64,000 nt of DNA from Companilactobacillus kimchiensis (GTDB lineage Bacteria > Bacillota > Bacilli > Lactobacillales > Lactobacillaceae): contig NZ_JQCF01000002.1 of NCBI RefSeq assembly GCF_001438805.1, positions 93,682 through 157,681 on the forward strand. Reading direction: 5' to 3'. This document shows, piece by piece, positions 1 through 8,656 of the stretch; within the stretch, counting starts at the first letter, position 1; each line of letters starts with the position of its first letter. Under the pieces are notes generated by a model. That model did not search any database. It saw only the letters and a list, made by a program, of their open reading frames with translations, and had not been told where the DNA came from. The translations under genes were made by a program, and so were the position numbers.

Positions 1-1
1 C

Positions 2-460
2 CGTAATGCTGGTGCAGGTAATACTGCCTCAAATTTTCAACAACCAAGACAACAAAATAATAGAATGAGACCTCAACAAAAGCCTACTACTAGTGCTACT
101 GCTGAAGCTTCAACTAACTATGATGTTTTAAGACGTATCTCAAATCTTGAAAAGCGTGTCTTTGGTCATGATTTCGCCAATGGTGTTCCTGACAATAATG
201 AGGCTAAACAATTTGCCTCAGCTGTTGTACCTAATAACATGAATAACCATGATGGTATTGAGAGCGGTCATACTGAAATCAGTAGTCCCCGCATGAATCA
301 ACAAAACCAACAACAAAGACCCATGAATAATGGGTTCAATAATCCTAATCAAAATCCTAACCAGAACCAAAATGGATTCCCACAAGGAAACCCTATGAAC
401 AATGGTTCGAATCAAAATCAAAATAATTTTAATAATAACAACAATTTCAATCAGTTTTAG
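2..460 (+). CDS. gpsB: GpsB cell-division protein, C-terminal part
   Basis: The frame is open from the left edge, so this is a 3' partial gene. The segment just after the first in-window Met reads TNYDVLRRISNLEKRVFG, which is the conserved C-terminal helix of GpsB, the DivIVA-like adaptor that couples cell division to PBP1-type synthases at the septum. The DivIVA-like N-terminal coiled coil lies outside the window. Position directly before rnpB is the usual Firmicutes order and supports the call. Unusual: B. subtilis GpsB ends a few residues after VFG, whereas here about 95 residues very rich in Asn, Gln, Pro and Gly follow, probably disordered. The protein ends at TAG 458-460. Confidence 0.85.
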   Translation, partial: RNAGAGNTASNFQQPRQQNNRMRPQQKPTTSATAEASTNYDVLRRISNLEKRVFGHDFANGVPDNNEAKQFASAVVPNNMNNHDGIESGHTEISSPRMNQQNQQQRPMNNGFNNPNQNPNQNQNGFPQGNPMNNGSNQNQNNFNNNNNFNQF

Positions 461-474
461 TGTATACTAGTTGA

Positions 475-850
475 GTTGGTAAATTACGAGTAATCGCGGT
501 CTAGTTATCTAGGCTGAGGAAAGTCCACGCCCGCGCGAGCTGAGAGGCTTGCAGTGTTTGTGCTTGGCCCAATAAGCCAAGGTACCTTTTGGTAACGGCA
601 GTGAAAGCACTAAGGCTTCGGCTATGTGTTACTAGCTTGAAAGTGCCACAGAGACGTAGTATTGTGAGAAATTGCAATGGTGGAACGAGGTAAACCCCGC
701 AAGCGGGCAACCCAAACTTTGGTAGGGGCGCTTCACAACGAGAAATGAATCTACTGTGAAGGCTTAATTGTAGATAGATGATTACTAACTGTATTAGGTG
801 GCCAATCTAATACATGAACAAAACGTGGCTTATAGGAATTTATCAAGGCA
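475..850 (+). ncRNA. rnpB: RNase P RNA, class B
   Basis: This is the catalytic RNA of RNase P, which trims the 5' ends of tRNA precursors. Conserved core blocks are visible in order: GAGGAAAGTCC near 517, AAGTGCCACAG near 641, GGTAAACCCC near 691, CCCAAA near 711, GTAGATAGATGATTA near 770 and AACAAAACGTGGCTTA near 817. The 5' segment GGTAAATT (478-485) can pair with AATTTATC (837-844) as helix P1, which sets the approximate ends. The order resembles B. subtilis class B RNA. A terminator hairpin follows directly. Exact ends are estimated to within about 5 bases. Confidence 0.95.
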
Positions 851-853
851 GAG

Positions 854-877
854 GGACGACTTGTTCGTCCTTTTTTT
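854..877 (+). terminator. rnpB terminator
   Basis: Stem GGACGA (854-859) pairs with TCGTCC (865-870) and is followed by seven T. It ends the RNase P RNA transcript about 30 bases before the ypsC start. Confidence 0.85.
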
Positions 878-908
878 ATACAAAAAATTAAAACTCAAGA
901 GGGGCAAT

Positions 909-2030
909 ATGAAATTAATTGCGACTATGTCAAGCGGCTTTGAATCTGTAACCGCAAAAGAACTACAAAATTTGGGATACGAGACAAAGACCGAAAATGG
1001 TAAAGTCTATTTTGACGGTGAATTTGAAGATATTGCGAAAGCTAATCTTTGGTTGAGAAGTGCTGATCGTGTCAAGATTTTAATTGATACTTTCAAAGCA
1101 ACTACTTTTGAAGAATTATTTGATAAAGTTCATGAAATTCAATGGGACAAATGGTTACCATTGAACGCAGCTTTCCCAATTAAAGCTAGAACTGTCAAGT
1201 CACAATTGCATTCAGAACGTGATATTCAAGCCATCACCAAAAAAGCCATCGTTAATAAGATGGCTGATGTCTTCATGCGTCGTGGACGTTTACCTGAGAC
1301 TGGCGCAACTTTTCAAATTGAAACTAGAATCCACAAAGATATCGTAGAAATAACCCTCGATACAACTGGTGAATCTCTTTACAAACGTGGTTACCGTATT
1401 GAACACGGTGCTGCTCCTTTGAAGGAAAACTTTGCGGCTGCAATGATCATGTTGACTGTTTGGCATCCCGAAGCTGATCCATTCATGGATCCAACAACTG
1501 GTTCTGGTACAATTGCAATCGAAGCTGCTCGGATGGCTAAAAATATTGCTCCTGGTATCAAACGTCATTTTGCTTTTGAAGGTTTTGATTGGTTCGATAA
1601 CCAAATCATCGATAATCTTAAAGAAGAAGCCGATGCTGGTGTTAAGGATATCGATTTAGATATTCGTGCTAGTGATATTGATGGCTCAATGATTGACGTT
1701 GCCAAACTTAATGCCCATGATGCCGGTGTACTACACGATATTCAATTCAAACAAGTTGCTATTAAAGATTTGAAGATCGAAGGCGAGTACGGAACAATCA
1801 TTTCCAACCCTCCTTATGGTCAACGTATGAGTGATATGGCTGGAGTTAGAAAATTATATAAAGAAATGGGAGAAGTCTTTTCAACTGCTCCCACATGGAA
1901 TAAATATATTCTAACTAGTGATGTTGAATTCGAAAAAGCTTATGGCGAACTCGCAACTAAGAAACGTAAATTATATAATGGTTCATTAAGAACTGATCTT
2001 TATCAATACTGGGCTAAAAGAAAACACTAG
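909..2030 (+). CDS. ypsC: THUMP-domain class I SAM-dependent RNA methyltransferase (YpsC/RlmL type)
   Basis: A 373-residue protein beginning MKLIATMSSGFE. A THUMP RNA-binding region covers about residues 50-160 and a Rossmann methyltransferase domain follows. SAM motif I is DPTTGSGT (about 194-201) and the amino-methyltransferase motif NPPYGQR lies at about 299-305, as expected for N2-guanine or N6-adenine rRNA methylation. I chose ATG 909 because GAGGGGC sits just upstream; the frame extends up to 798, but that part lies inside rnpB and its terminator. The gpsB-rnpB-ypsC order is conserved in Bacillus and lactobacilli. The exact target base cannot be read from sequence. Confidence 0.92.
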   Translation: MKLIATMSSGFESVTAKELQNLGYETKTENGKVYFDGEFEDIAKANLWLRSADRVKILIDTFKATTFEELFDKVHEIQWDKWLPLNAAFPIKARTVKSQLHSERDIQAITKKAIVNKMADVFMRRGRLPETGATFQIETRIHKDIVEITLDTTGESLYKRGYRIEHGAAPLKENFAAAMIMLTVWHPEADPFMDPTTGSGTIAIEAARMAKNIAPGIKRHFAFEGFDWFDNQIIDNLKEEADAGVKDIDLDIRASDIDGSMIDVAKLNAHDAGVLHDIQFKQVAIKDLKIEGEYGTIISNPPYGQRMSDMAGVRKLYKEMGEVFSTAPTWNKYILTSDVEFEKAYGELATKKRKLYNGSLRTDLYQYWAKRKH

Positions 2031-2971
2031 AGACTGTCTCGACGGTGCAGATCCCAGAGGATGACTAAGATAATAAGTATGGTGATTATTAATGAAAAGA
2101 CCCAGGACCACTGTTTATCAGCAACTGGCAATTTCATATTCATCCCATAAAAACCCGATACGATCGTGGGAATACTGAGAACAATTGTGTAAATTGTCAG
2201 TACTTTCATGGTCGTATTTGTTCGGTTGTTTAAAATATTGTTATAAGTATTAGAAATCCGATCAATAATATCGGAGCTTAAATCGGCCTGATTTTTGATT
2301 TGTTCAATTTCAATCAATGAATCATGCATGTGTTCACGTCCAACTTTAGTCAGATGCAATGGTTGAACGTTACCTGATGAGATCAATTCCAACTGTTTAA
2401 TGACGGTAAAATTACCATTGATAGCAGTACCCATATAGGTGGTCAGGTCTTCTAAATCAGCTAAATCAAGAATCTGACTTTCTGAAGAGTGATGTTTTCT
2501 GATTGATTTTTGAATTTTATTTCGTTTTACATCAGTTTCACTAAGCTGATCACTATAGTCACTGGATATCTGATCAAAAGTATTAAAAATATATTCCCAA
2601 GTTTCATTTTGAGAAGATTCTTTCAAATGAATTTTAGCAGCTAGGATATAGTCTTTAATATAATGTGTAGCATCATTGGTAAAGAGAAATAATTGATCAT
2701 TTTTGATAGCGAAGGATATTGGTAAAACCCGCTGTGAAATATCGGTAGTTTGATTATTTTCATTTTGAGCATTATAAACTATCAAATAAGTGTTGGTTAT
2801 TTCATCGTATTCAAAACGGGCTCGTTCGTTTTCATCATCGGCATAATCGAGAATTTCATTGGTTAAGGCATATTTTTCAATTAGGGTGGTCCGGTCATCG
2901 TCATCCAAATCCTCAGTTGAATGGACATCAATCAACTTTACGCTCTTGTTTAATACTATTTCATTAATCAT
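2027..2971 (-). CDS. corA: CorA family magnesium/divalent metal transporter
   Basis: This 314-residue protein has the CorA layout: a long acidic cytoplasmic N-terminal domain, a long stalk helix (about 190-250), then two C-terminal membrane helices. The signature YGMN, which forms the selectivity filter, is at about 275-278, directly after the first membrane segment and before the short acidic loop. CorA forms pentameric channels for Mg2+ and sometimes Co2+ or Ni2+. The stop codon overlaps the end of ypsC by four bases in convergent orientation, with no terminator between them. It lies downstream of lplA but behind that gene's terminator, so it probably has its own promoter. Confidence 0.9.
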   Translation of the reverse strand: MINEIVLNKSVKLIDVHSTEDLDDDDRTTLIEKYALTNEILDYADDENERARFEYDEITNTYLIVYNAQNENNQTTDISQRVLPISFAIKNDQLFLFTNDATHYIKDYILAAKIHLKESSQNETWEYIFNTFDQISSDYSDQLSETDVKRNKIQKSIRKHHSSESQILDLADLEDLTTYMGTAINGNFTVIKQLELISSGNVQPLHLTKVGREHMHDSLIEIEQIKNQADLSSDIIDRISNTYNNILNNRTNTTMKVLTIYTIVLSIPTIVSGFYGMNMKLPVADKQWSWVFSLIITILIILVILWDLHRRDSL

Positions 2972-3002
2972 TTTTTATCTCCTCATTAGGGATAATCATA
3001 CC

Positions 3003-3048
3003 AAAAATAAAAAATGGGTCGAGAATTATTTTTCTCGGCTCATTTTTA
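3003..3048 (-). terminator. Terminator between lplA and corA
   Basis: A hairpin with arms near 3014-3026 and 3032-3044 (ATGGGTCGAGAA against TTCTCGGCTCAT, with one G-U pair). Its minus-strand copy runs into a T-rich tract, so it should end lplA transcription before corA. Confidence 0.75.
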
Positions 3049-3064
3049 TTTGTAAAAATTCAAG

Positions 3065-4078
3065 TTAGGGAGTGAATAATTTGCCTAATTCTTTTTCTGG
3101 AATACCTTTGAAATAGTCGTCTAGATTAAATTGATTTAAAACCTTTAATATTTCATCACGATCGAATTTAACATTCAATAGTTTTTGTTTAATATCATTA
3201 ACATCTTTCATACCAAAGAAATCACCATAGATTTCAATATTGCCAACTTTACCGTTCTCAATATTATAACGAATATCAACAGTTCCCATATCGAAATGTT
3301 TTCTTTGTTTAGCAGTAAAAGCAGGGGATTTACCATAGACCCAATCCCAATTGTAATAATATTGTTCTTTGATCTTATCAATTTTTGCTTGTTCAGCTGC
3401 TGAAACGACATATTCATGATCTTTAATCTCATCCAAGCTATTTGCATGGAATAATTCTAAGAGTAATTTGTCACGAAAACCTTCAGTATCCAAATTTTGA
3501 TATTCAGGAGCTAAATAAGGACGTAAATTAGTTACCCGACTACGAATCGACTTAATACCCTTTGAGGCGATCTTATCCTTTTGTACGTGTAATGCTTTAG
3601 TTAGAACATCAAGATCAACATCAAGTGAAAGAGTTCCATGAGAGAATGTTTTACCATTTCTAGAATACATGGCATTACCGGAGAATTTCTTCCCATCAAC
3701 TAAAAGATCATTTCGACCGGATACTTCTGCGGTAGTGGCGCCCATTTTATGAAGTGCATCAATAATCGGTTGGGTAAATGATTTAAAATCACCAAAATTC
3801 TTATCGTCTGAATCAACCATAAAACTGAAGCAGAGATTACCAAGGTCTTGATAGACTGCACCACCACCAGAAATACGACGAGTTACAGTAATATTATTAT
3901 CTTTAATATAATCGCTGTTTATTTCTTCAATAGTATTTTGATTTCGACCAACGATGATACATGGTTTTTCAATATAAAAGAGCACTAATGGTTCATCGAA
4001 TTCAACATTATTCATCAAATATTGTTCTGTGGCTAGGTTATCACGAATATCGCGATCTTTCATTACAACGTAATACAT
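3065..4078 (-). CDS. lplA: Lipoate--protein ligase
   Basis: This 337-residue enzyme activates lipoate with ATP and attaches it to the lysine of lipoyl domains (E2 of 2-oxoacid dehydrogenases, GcvH). The lipoate/biotin ligase fold is recognised by RRISGGGAVYQDLG (67-80) and by DGKKFSGNA (128-136), whose second Lys (K131) matches the catalytic lysine. The C-terminal accessory domain is present (about 250-337), so the length is normal for bacterial LplA. There is a good ribosome site upstream. No lipoylated enzyme is encoded nearby, so the gene acts on substrates elsewhere in the genome. Confidence 0.93.
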   Translation of the reverse strand: MYYVVMKDRDIRDNLATEQYLMNNVEFDEPLVLFYIEKPCIIVGRNQNTIEEINSDYIKDNNITVTRRISGGGAVYQDLGNLCFSFMVDSDDKNFGDFKSFTQPIIDALHKMGATTAEVSGRNDLLVDGKKFSGNAMYSRNGKTFSHGTLSLDVDLDVLTKALHVQKDKIASKGIKSIRSRVTNLRPYLAPEYQNLDTEGFRDKLLLELFHANSLDEIKDHEYVVSAAEQAKIDKIKEQYYYNWDWVYGKSPAFTAKQRKHFDMGTVDIRYNIENGKVGNIEIYGDFFGMKDVNDIKQKLLNVKFDRDEILKVLNQFNLDDYFKGIPEKELGKLFTP

Positions 4079-4142
4079 AAGAAAACCTCCTCAAGTGAAT
4101 TGAAAACGTTTTTATCGTAGCACAATTTAGAAAATTCAGAAA

Positions 4143-4547
4143 CTATTTATGACCGTGCGTTCGCAAATTCAACATTTTTTGATGGACCAACGCATGTGCC
4201 GCCCGATTATCCTTGTCAGCAATGTGTTTAGCAAAATAACTTGGAAAACTCTGTAATTCCGTTAATATTTCGTCTAATATCGGTTGATAATGTTTAGAAT
4301 AATTTTTATCCAAACTATCAATGACAATTTGGCTATCTGAATGAATGAGAATAATCTCATCATTCCAGTTATTTTCTATAATTTTTTGTAAAGCAATTTT
4401 TAATGCCAAGAACTCTAAGTAGTGATTGTCTTGATTATTTTGAGGAATGGCCTCTTTATAAATTTGATTATTAAGCTTTATTACATAGGAAACAACGGCT
4501 AGATTTAAATTAGTATTTAATCCAGCATCGGTGTACAATTTAATCAT
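4143..4547 (-). CDS. RNase HI-fold protein
   Basis: A 134-residue protein with the RNase H fold: first acidic residue in LYTDAGL (Asp7), then YLEFLAL (Glu about 44), HSDSQIV (Asp about 70) and a last acidic residue in HIADKDNRAAH (about 111-113), so the D-E-D-D set appears complete. It is shorter than E. coli RNase HI and lacks the basic protrusion, as in the type found widely in lactobacilli. It probably removes RNA from RNA-DNA hybrids. It is divergent from ebsA, with starts only about 27 bases apart. Confidence 0.8.
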   Translation of the reverse strand: MIKLYTDAGLNTNLNLAVVSYVIKLNNQIYKEAIPQNNQDNHYLEFLALKIALQKIIENNWNDEIILIHSDSQIVIDSLDKNYSKHYQPILDEILTELQSFPSYFAKHIADKDNRAAHALVHQKMLNLRTHGHK

Positions 4548-4574
4548 ATTATTTTGAACCTTTCAGGAGAAATT

Positions 4575-4973
4575 ATGTCAAAGAAACATTTTGTTCAACC
4601 AGCTGGCGCATGGGGAATTATCATGTGGTCGATTGCGTTAAGTCTTGCATGTTTGGGAATTATTTTACAACTGGAGATCATGTCGTTCAGTTTCATTCCT
4701 TTTTTAATTTGGATCATTGATGCAATCTATGTTTTTTATATTATCGCTAACTCTTGGGTTAGGATAACAGAAGGCCAAGTGATCATCAAAGAACCATATT
4801 ATAAAACACGTGTTTTCAAAAACACGAATGTAAGTATTAAGGCGAATAATAAATGGACAATGGAATTCGATTTTAGTAATCGTGATTTCTTCCCATTTAA
4901 GGTTACTTCTACAAAGGGAATTTTAAATATAATTAAAAAAGAAGCAGGTGAAAGCAATGTCATTTCCAAGTGA
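4575..4973 (+). CDS. ebsA: EbsA-like small membrane protein
   Basis: A 132-residue protein with two hydrophobic helices (about residues 14-34 and 38-60) followed by a basic, beta-rich cytoplasmic or surface domain. Size, helix positions and the location next to an RNase HI-like gene match the EbsA family, named after a putative pore-forming protein of Enterococcus. Its function is poorly known. ATG 4575 is chosen because AGGAG (4565-4569) precedes it. The 3' end overlaps the fhs start by 17 bases, implying translational coupling. Confidence 0.6.
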   Translation: MSKKHFVQPAGAWGIIMWSIALSLACLGIILQLEIMSFSFIPFLIWIIDAIYVFYIIANSWVRITEGQVIIKEPYYKTRVFKNTNVSIKANNKWTMEFDFSNRDFFPFKVTSTKGILNIIKKEAGESNVISK

Positions 4974-6642
4974 TATCGAAATTGCTCAAATAAACGAGCA
5001 CGATAATATGAAAAATATTAACGAAATTGCTAACAAGATTGGTTTAACACCAGATGATATTGAACCATATGGTCATTATAAAGCTAAGTTCTCTGGTCGT
5101 AGTATTACTAAGACTATGGACGAAAATGACGATGGTAAATTAATTCTTGTTACTTCGATCAATCCAACTCCAGCAGGTGAGGGTAAGTCTACCGTTGCGA
5201 TTGGTTTGGCAGATTCTTTACAATCTCTCGGTAAAAAGACTGTTTTAGCTTTACGTGAACCTTCACTAGGTCCTGTTATGGGAATGAAAGGCGGTGCTAC
5301 TGGTGGTGGATTCGCCCAAGTTGTCCCAATGGAAGATATCAATCTTCATTTTACAGGGGATATGCATGCCCTAACTAGTGCTATTAATACTTTGGCTGCT
5401 TTGATCGATAATCATATTCACCAGGGTAATGCCTTAAACATTGATACCAGAAGAATTGTTTGGAAACGTGCTTTGGACATTAATGACCGTGCTTTAAGAA
5501 ATATCGTTATTGGTTTAGGTGGACCATTTAATTCTGTTCCTCGTGAAGAACATTTTGAAATTACCGTTGCCAGTGAATTAATGGCGGTCCTTTGTTTGGC
5601 ACAAGATATTGATGACTTGAAAGAACGTATTTCTAGTATCTTAATTGCTTATACATATGATAAAAAGCCTATTTTTGTTCGTGACTTACATGTTGAGGGT
5701 GCTATCACTGTTCTTTTAAAGGATGCCTTGAAGCCTAACTTAGTTCAAACGCTTGAAAATACTCCAGCCATTATCCACGGTGGTCCATTTGCTAATATTG
5801 CGCATGGATGTAACAGTATCTTAGCTACTAAATTAGCTATGAAACTTGGTGACTATGCTGTCACTGAAGCAGGCTTTGGTGCTGACCTTGGTGGTGAAAA
5901 ATTCTTGGACATCGTGACTCCTAAGCTCAACCACGCACCCAATGCAATTGTAATTGTTGCAACCGTCAGGGCTTTGAAATATAACGGTGGTCAAATATTA
6001 GCTGATATTCAAAACGAAGACTTGAACGCTCTAAACCTTGGTTTTAAAAACTTAAAACGTCATATTCATAACATGCGCTATTATCATATTCCTGTTGTAG
6101 TTGCGATCAACAAATTCGCTACTGATACTAATAATGAAATTAAACTATTGACGAATCTCTGTGATGAAGTCGGTGTTGACGTTCAATTAGCTGAAATTCA
6201 TCATAATGGTAGTAAAGGTGGTCAAGCTTTGGCTAAAGCTGTTATCAAAGCAACTGAAAAAGAAGCTAACTACACTCGTCTATACGAGGATGAAGAAACA
6301 ACTGAGGCTAAGATTGCTACAATTGCTTCTGAAATTTATGGTGCTAACAATGTTGAATACAGCAAAAAGGCTCGTAATCAACTTAAACTTTTGAAAGACA
6401 ATGCTTGGGACGATTTACCAGTTTGTATCGCTAAGACCCAATACTCATTGAGTGATGATTCTAAAAGACTTGGTTCACCACGTGACTTCACACTTCATGT
6501 AACTGATATTGTACCTAAGCTAGGAGCCGGTTTTGTCGTCGTGTTAACTGGTAATGTAATGACTATGCCAGGATTACCTAAGAAACCAGCCGCTTTAGGA
6601 ATGGACGTTGATAATGAGGGAACTATTGGAGGACTATTCTAG
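4957..6642 (+). CDS. fhs: Formate--tetrahydrofolate ligase
   Basis: A 561-residue enzyme making 10-formyl-THF from formate, THF and ATP, feeding purine and formyl-methionine synthesis. The P-loop TPAGEGKST is at about 71-79, followed by family motifs [10 protein letters not shown] and GGAxGGG-type residues. Length is typical for Fhs (about 555-560). ATG 4957 is preferred over GTG 4948 because AGGTG lies seven bases before it. The stop overlaps the GTG of lspA by one base (TAGTG), so ebsA, fhs and lspA form one coupled operon. Confidence 0.96.
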   Translation: MSFPSDIEIAQINEHDNMKNINEIANKIGLTPDDIEPYGHYKAKFSGRSITKTMDENDDGKLILVTSINPTPAGEGKSTVAIGLADSLQSLGKKTVLALREPSLGPVMGMKGGATGGGFAQVVPMEDINLHFTGDMHALTSAINTLAALIDNHIHQGNALNIDTRRIVWKRALDINDRALRNIVIGLGGPFNSVPREEHFEITVASELMAVLCLAQDIDDLKERISSILIAYTYDKKPIFVRDLHVEGAITVLLKDALKPNLVQTLENTPAIIHGGPFANIAHGCNSILATKLAMKLGDYAVTEAGFGADLGGEKFLDIVTPKLNHAPNAIVIVATVRALKYNGGQILADIQNEDLNALNLGFKNLKRHIHNMRYYHIPVVVAINKFATDTNNEIKLLTNLCDEVGVDVQLAEIHHNGSKGGQALAKAVIKATEKEANYTRLYEDEETTEAKIATIASEIYGANNVEYSKKARNQLKLLKDNAWDDLPVCIAKTQYSLSDDSKRLGSPRDFTLHVTDIVPKLGAGFVVVLTGNVMTMPGLPKKPAALGMDVDNEGTIGGLF

Positions 6643-7106
6643 TGCAGTTGATTTATTGGCTGCTCTTTGCAGTTCTAGTTGTTGGTGATCAGAGTCTTAA
6701 ATATTATGTAACTAATAATATTGCTACAATGAGTGTCCATGACTTCATTCCCGGTATTTTGTCAATTACGCATATTACAAATACTGGTGCCGCTTGGAGT
6801 ATGCTAGAGGGAAAGATGTTGTTCTTCTATCTAGTTACAATCATTGCTGTAGTTGTTTTAGTATATTTATTTGTTAAAGCTGATAAAAAAGATTATCTTT
6901 ATCGATTTTCTTTGATATTCTTATTAGCGGGGACAGTTGGTAATGCTATCGATCGTTTTACCAGACATTTTGTTGTTGACATGTTTAATCTCGATTTCAT
7001 CAACTTCCCAATCTTTAATCTGGCCGATACTTATATTACCATTGGCGTAGTATTAATTATCGGATCCTTGATTATTCAATTAGCAGGTGAGAAAAATAAT
7101 AAATAA
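6642..7106 (+). CDS. lspA: Lipoprotein signal peptidase II
   Basis: A 154-residue membrane aspartyl protease that cleaves signal peptides of lipoproteins before the lipidated cysteine. Four membrane helices are visible (about 3-20, 57-77, 85-103, 130-148). The catalytic aspartates are Asp113 in VVDMF and Asp129 in NLADT, and the NTGAAWS motif (47-53) is present. The GTG start overlaps the fhs stop. The order lspA then an RluD-like gene then pyrR is the same as in B. subtilis. Confidence 0.95.
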   Translation: MQLIYWLLFAVLVVGDQSLKYYVTNNIATMSVHDFIPGILSITHITNTGAAWSMLEGKMLFFYLVTIIAVVVLVYLFVKADKKDYLYRFSLIFLLAGTVGNAIDRFTRHFVVDMFNLDFINFPIFNLADTYITIGVVLIIGSLIIQLAGEKNNK

Positions 7107-8001
7107 TTCTTTTGATTTAGAATATAATGAAACAAAAAAAGGACGTTTAGATGCCTTTGTCAGTGAGCAGGTCGAGGAATTGACTAGATCTCAAGTTCAA
7201 AATTTTATTAAAGATGGTGCCATTTTGGTTAATGGTCAAGCAGTCAGTAAGAATGGCTATAAATTAACTACTGGTGATAAGATTCTTGTGAATGTTCCTG
7301 AAGAGAAACCTATCAAAGCAATTCCAGAGAATATTCCTATTGAAGTTGTTTATGAAGATGACGATGTTATTGTCGTTAATAAACCACAAGGGATGGTAGT
7401 GCATCCGGCTGCCGGTCATCCAGATAAAACTTTGGTCAATGCCATTCTTTATCACTGTCAGATTAACGATGACGATGTTATTCGACCAGGTATCGTTCAC
7501 CGAATCGACAAGGATACCTCTGGACTTTTGATGATAGCTAAAAATAATTTAGCTAAACAATCATTGATGAAGCAGCTAAAGGAAAAAAGTAATCTCCGTG
7601 AATATTTAGCAATCGTTCATGGAAACTTCAAAGAAAAATCTGGTAAAATCACAGCTCCATTGGCTCGATCAAAAAATGACCGAAAGAAACAAGCTGTCGT
7701 TGAAGGTGGTCGCCATGCTGTGACTCATTTTACAGTTTTAGAACAATTTGAAAATTACTCGCTCCTTAAGTTGAAGCTAGAAACAGGTCGGACACATCAA
7801 ATTAGAGTTCATATGCAATACATCGGACATCCAGTTGCTGGAGATCCCCTATATGGACCTAAACACACATTACCCGGTAAGGGACAATTCTTGCATGCAG
7901 AAACCTTAGGTTTTGAACATCCTCGAACTCATAAGTGGATGGAGTTCTCAGTTGAACCACCTAAGAATTTTCAGGATACTTTGACACATTTACGTCATTG
8001 A
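7087..8001 (+). CDS. RluA/RluD-family pseudouridine synthase
   Basis: A 304-residue protein with an N-terminal S4 RNA-binding domain (about 18-75) and the RluA catalytic domain. The catalytic Asp is D141 in HRIDKDTSGLL. RluD-type enzymes make pseudouridines in helix 69 of 23S rRNA; the B. subtilis neighbour at this place is ylyB. The GTG start at 7087 lies inside the lspA reading frame (20-base overlap) and has no strong ribosome site, so the true start could be slightly later, but no other start codon precedes the S4 domain. Confidence 0.9.
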   Translation: MRKIINNSFDLEYNETKKGRLDAFVSEQVEELTRSQVQNFIKDGAILVNGQAVSKNGYKLTTGDKILVNVPEEKPIKAIPENIPIEVVYEDDDVIVVNKPQGMVVHPAAGHPDKTLVNAILYHCQINDDDVIRPGIVHRIDKDTSGLLMIAKNNLAKQSLMKQLKEKSNLREYLAIVHGNFKEKSGKITAPLARSKNDRKKQAVVEGGRHAVTHFTVLEQFENYSLLKLKLETGRTHQIRVHMQYIGHPVAGDPLYGPKHTLPGKGQFLHAETLGFEHPRTHKWMEFSVEPPKNFQDTLTHLRH

Positions 8002-8024
8002 CACGTCTAAAGTCGTGCTATAAT
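7998..8024 (+). promoter_or_regulatory. Promoter of the pyrR operon
   Basis: TTGACA (7998-8003) and TATAAT (8019-8024) are both perfect consensus, but the spacer is only 15 bases. The -35 box overlaps the stop codon of the RluD-like gene. Transcription should start near 8031. Confidence 0.75.
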
Positions 8025-8061
8025 CTAAAAATAGAATTGTGTGCGATTATAAAAAAAGTTA

Positions 8062-8088
8062 AGCACTCACTTTGTGAGTGCTTTTTTG
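8062..8088 (+). terminator. Leader terminator (probable attenuator) before pyrR
   Basis: A perfect 9-bp stem AGCACTCAC (8062-8070) with GTGAGTGCT (8074-8082) runs into six T (8082-8087). It lies between the promoter and the pyrR ribosome site, so it must act as a switch or strong damper. The leader before it is only about 30 bases. No classic PyrR-binding loop is recognisable. Confidence 0.7.
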
Positions 8089-8103
8089 AAAGTAGGGAAT
8101 ATT

Positions 8104-8631
8104 ATGGCTAAAGAAATTATTGATGGTCAAACAATGACTCGAGCTTTGACTCGTATCACTTACGAAATTATTGAAAGAAACAAGGGAATTGAGGATCTTG
8201 TTTTGGTAGGTATTAAAACACGTGGAGTTTTTGTGGCACATCGGATCGAATCTCGCTTAAAACAATTAGAAAATATCAGTATCCCCGTTGCTGAATTGGA
8301 TATTACACCTTATCGTGATGATCAAACACATGATGAAACAGATATTTCTAAAATAAAAGCGGAACCATTAGATATTGATATAAATGATAAACATGTTATT
8401 TTGACAGACGATGTTTTATATACTGGTAGAACCATTCGCGCTGCCATGGATGCTTTGATGAGTGCTGGACGTCCTAAGAAAATTTCTTTAGCTGTATTGG
8501 TCGATCGTGGACATCGTGAGTTACCAATCAGAGCCGACTTCGTTGGTAAAAATATCCCAACTTCTCAAAAAGAAAAGATCAAAGTATCAATGAAAGAAAT
8601 CGATGGGGAAGACAAAATCGAAATCGAATAA
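8104..8631 (+). CDS. pyrR: PyrR pyrimidine regulator / uracil phosphoribosyltransferase
   Basis: A 175-residue phosphoribosyltransferase-fold protein. The PRPP-binding motif [13 protein letters not shown] is intact at about 98-110, and length matches the B. subtilis PyrR (181). PyrR binds pyr mRNA in the presence of UMP and promotes termination; it also has weak uracil phosphoribosyltransferase activity. ATG 8104 is chosen because AGGG sits just upstream and because the leader hairpin lies before it. It is followed after 25 bases by a carA-like gene, but pyrP, pyrB and pyrC, which would normally stand between, are absent. Confidence 0.92.
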   Translation: MAKEIIDGQTMTRALTRITYEIIERNKGIEDLVLVGIKTRGVFVAHRIESRLKQLENISIPVAELDITPYRDDQTHDETDISKIKAEPLDIDINDKHVILTDDVLYTGRTIRAAMDALMSAGRPKKISLAVLVDRGHRELPIRADFVGKNIPTSQKEKIKVSMKEIDGEDKIEIE

Positions 8632-8656
8632 TTAATATTTTGAGGAGTTGCTGTAG

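Noticed and set aside
501..710. Open frame on the minus strand inside the RNase P RNA gene
   Set aside because: It is antisense to conserved rnpB structure, has no ribosome site and no recognisable product.
798..908. N-terminal extension of the RNA methyltransferase
   Set aside because: It would be translated from rnpB and its terminator; the ATG at 909 has a proper ribosome site and the conserved family start.
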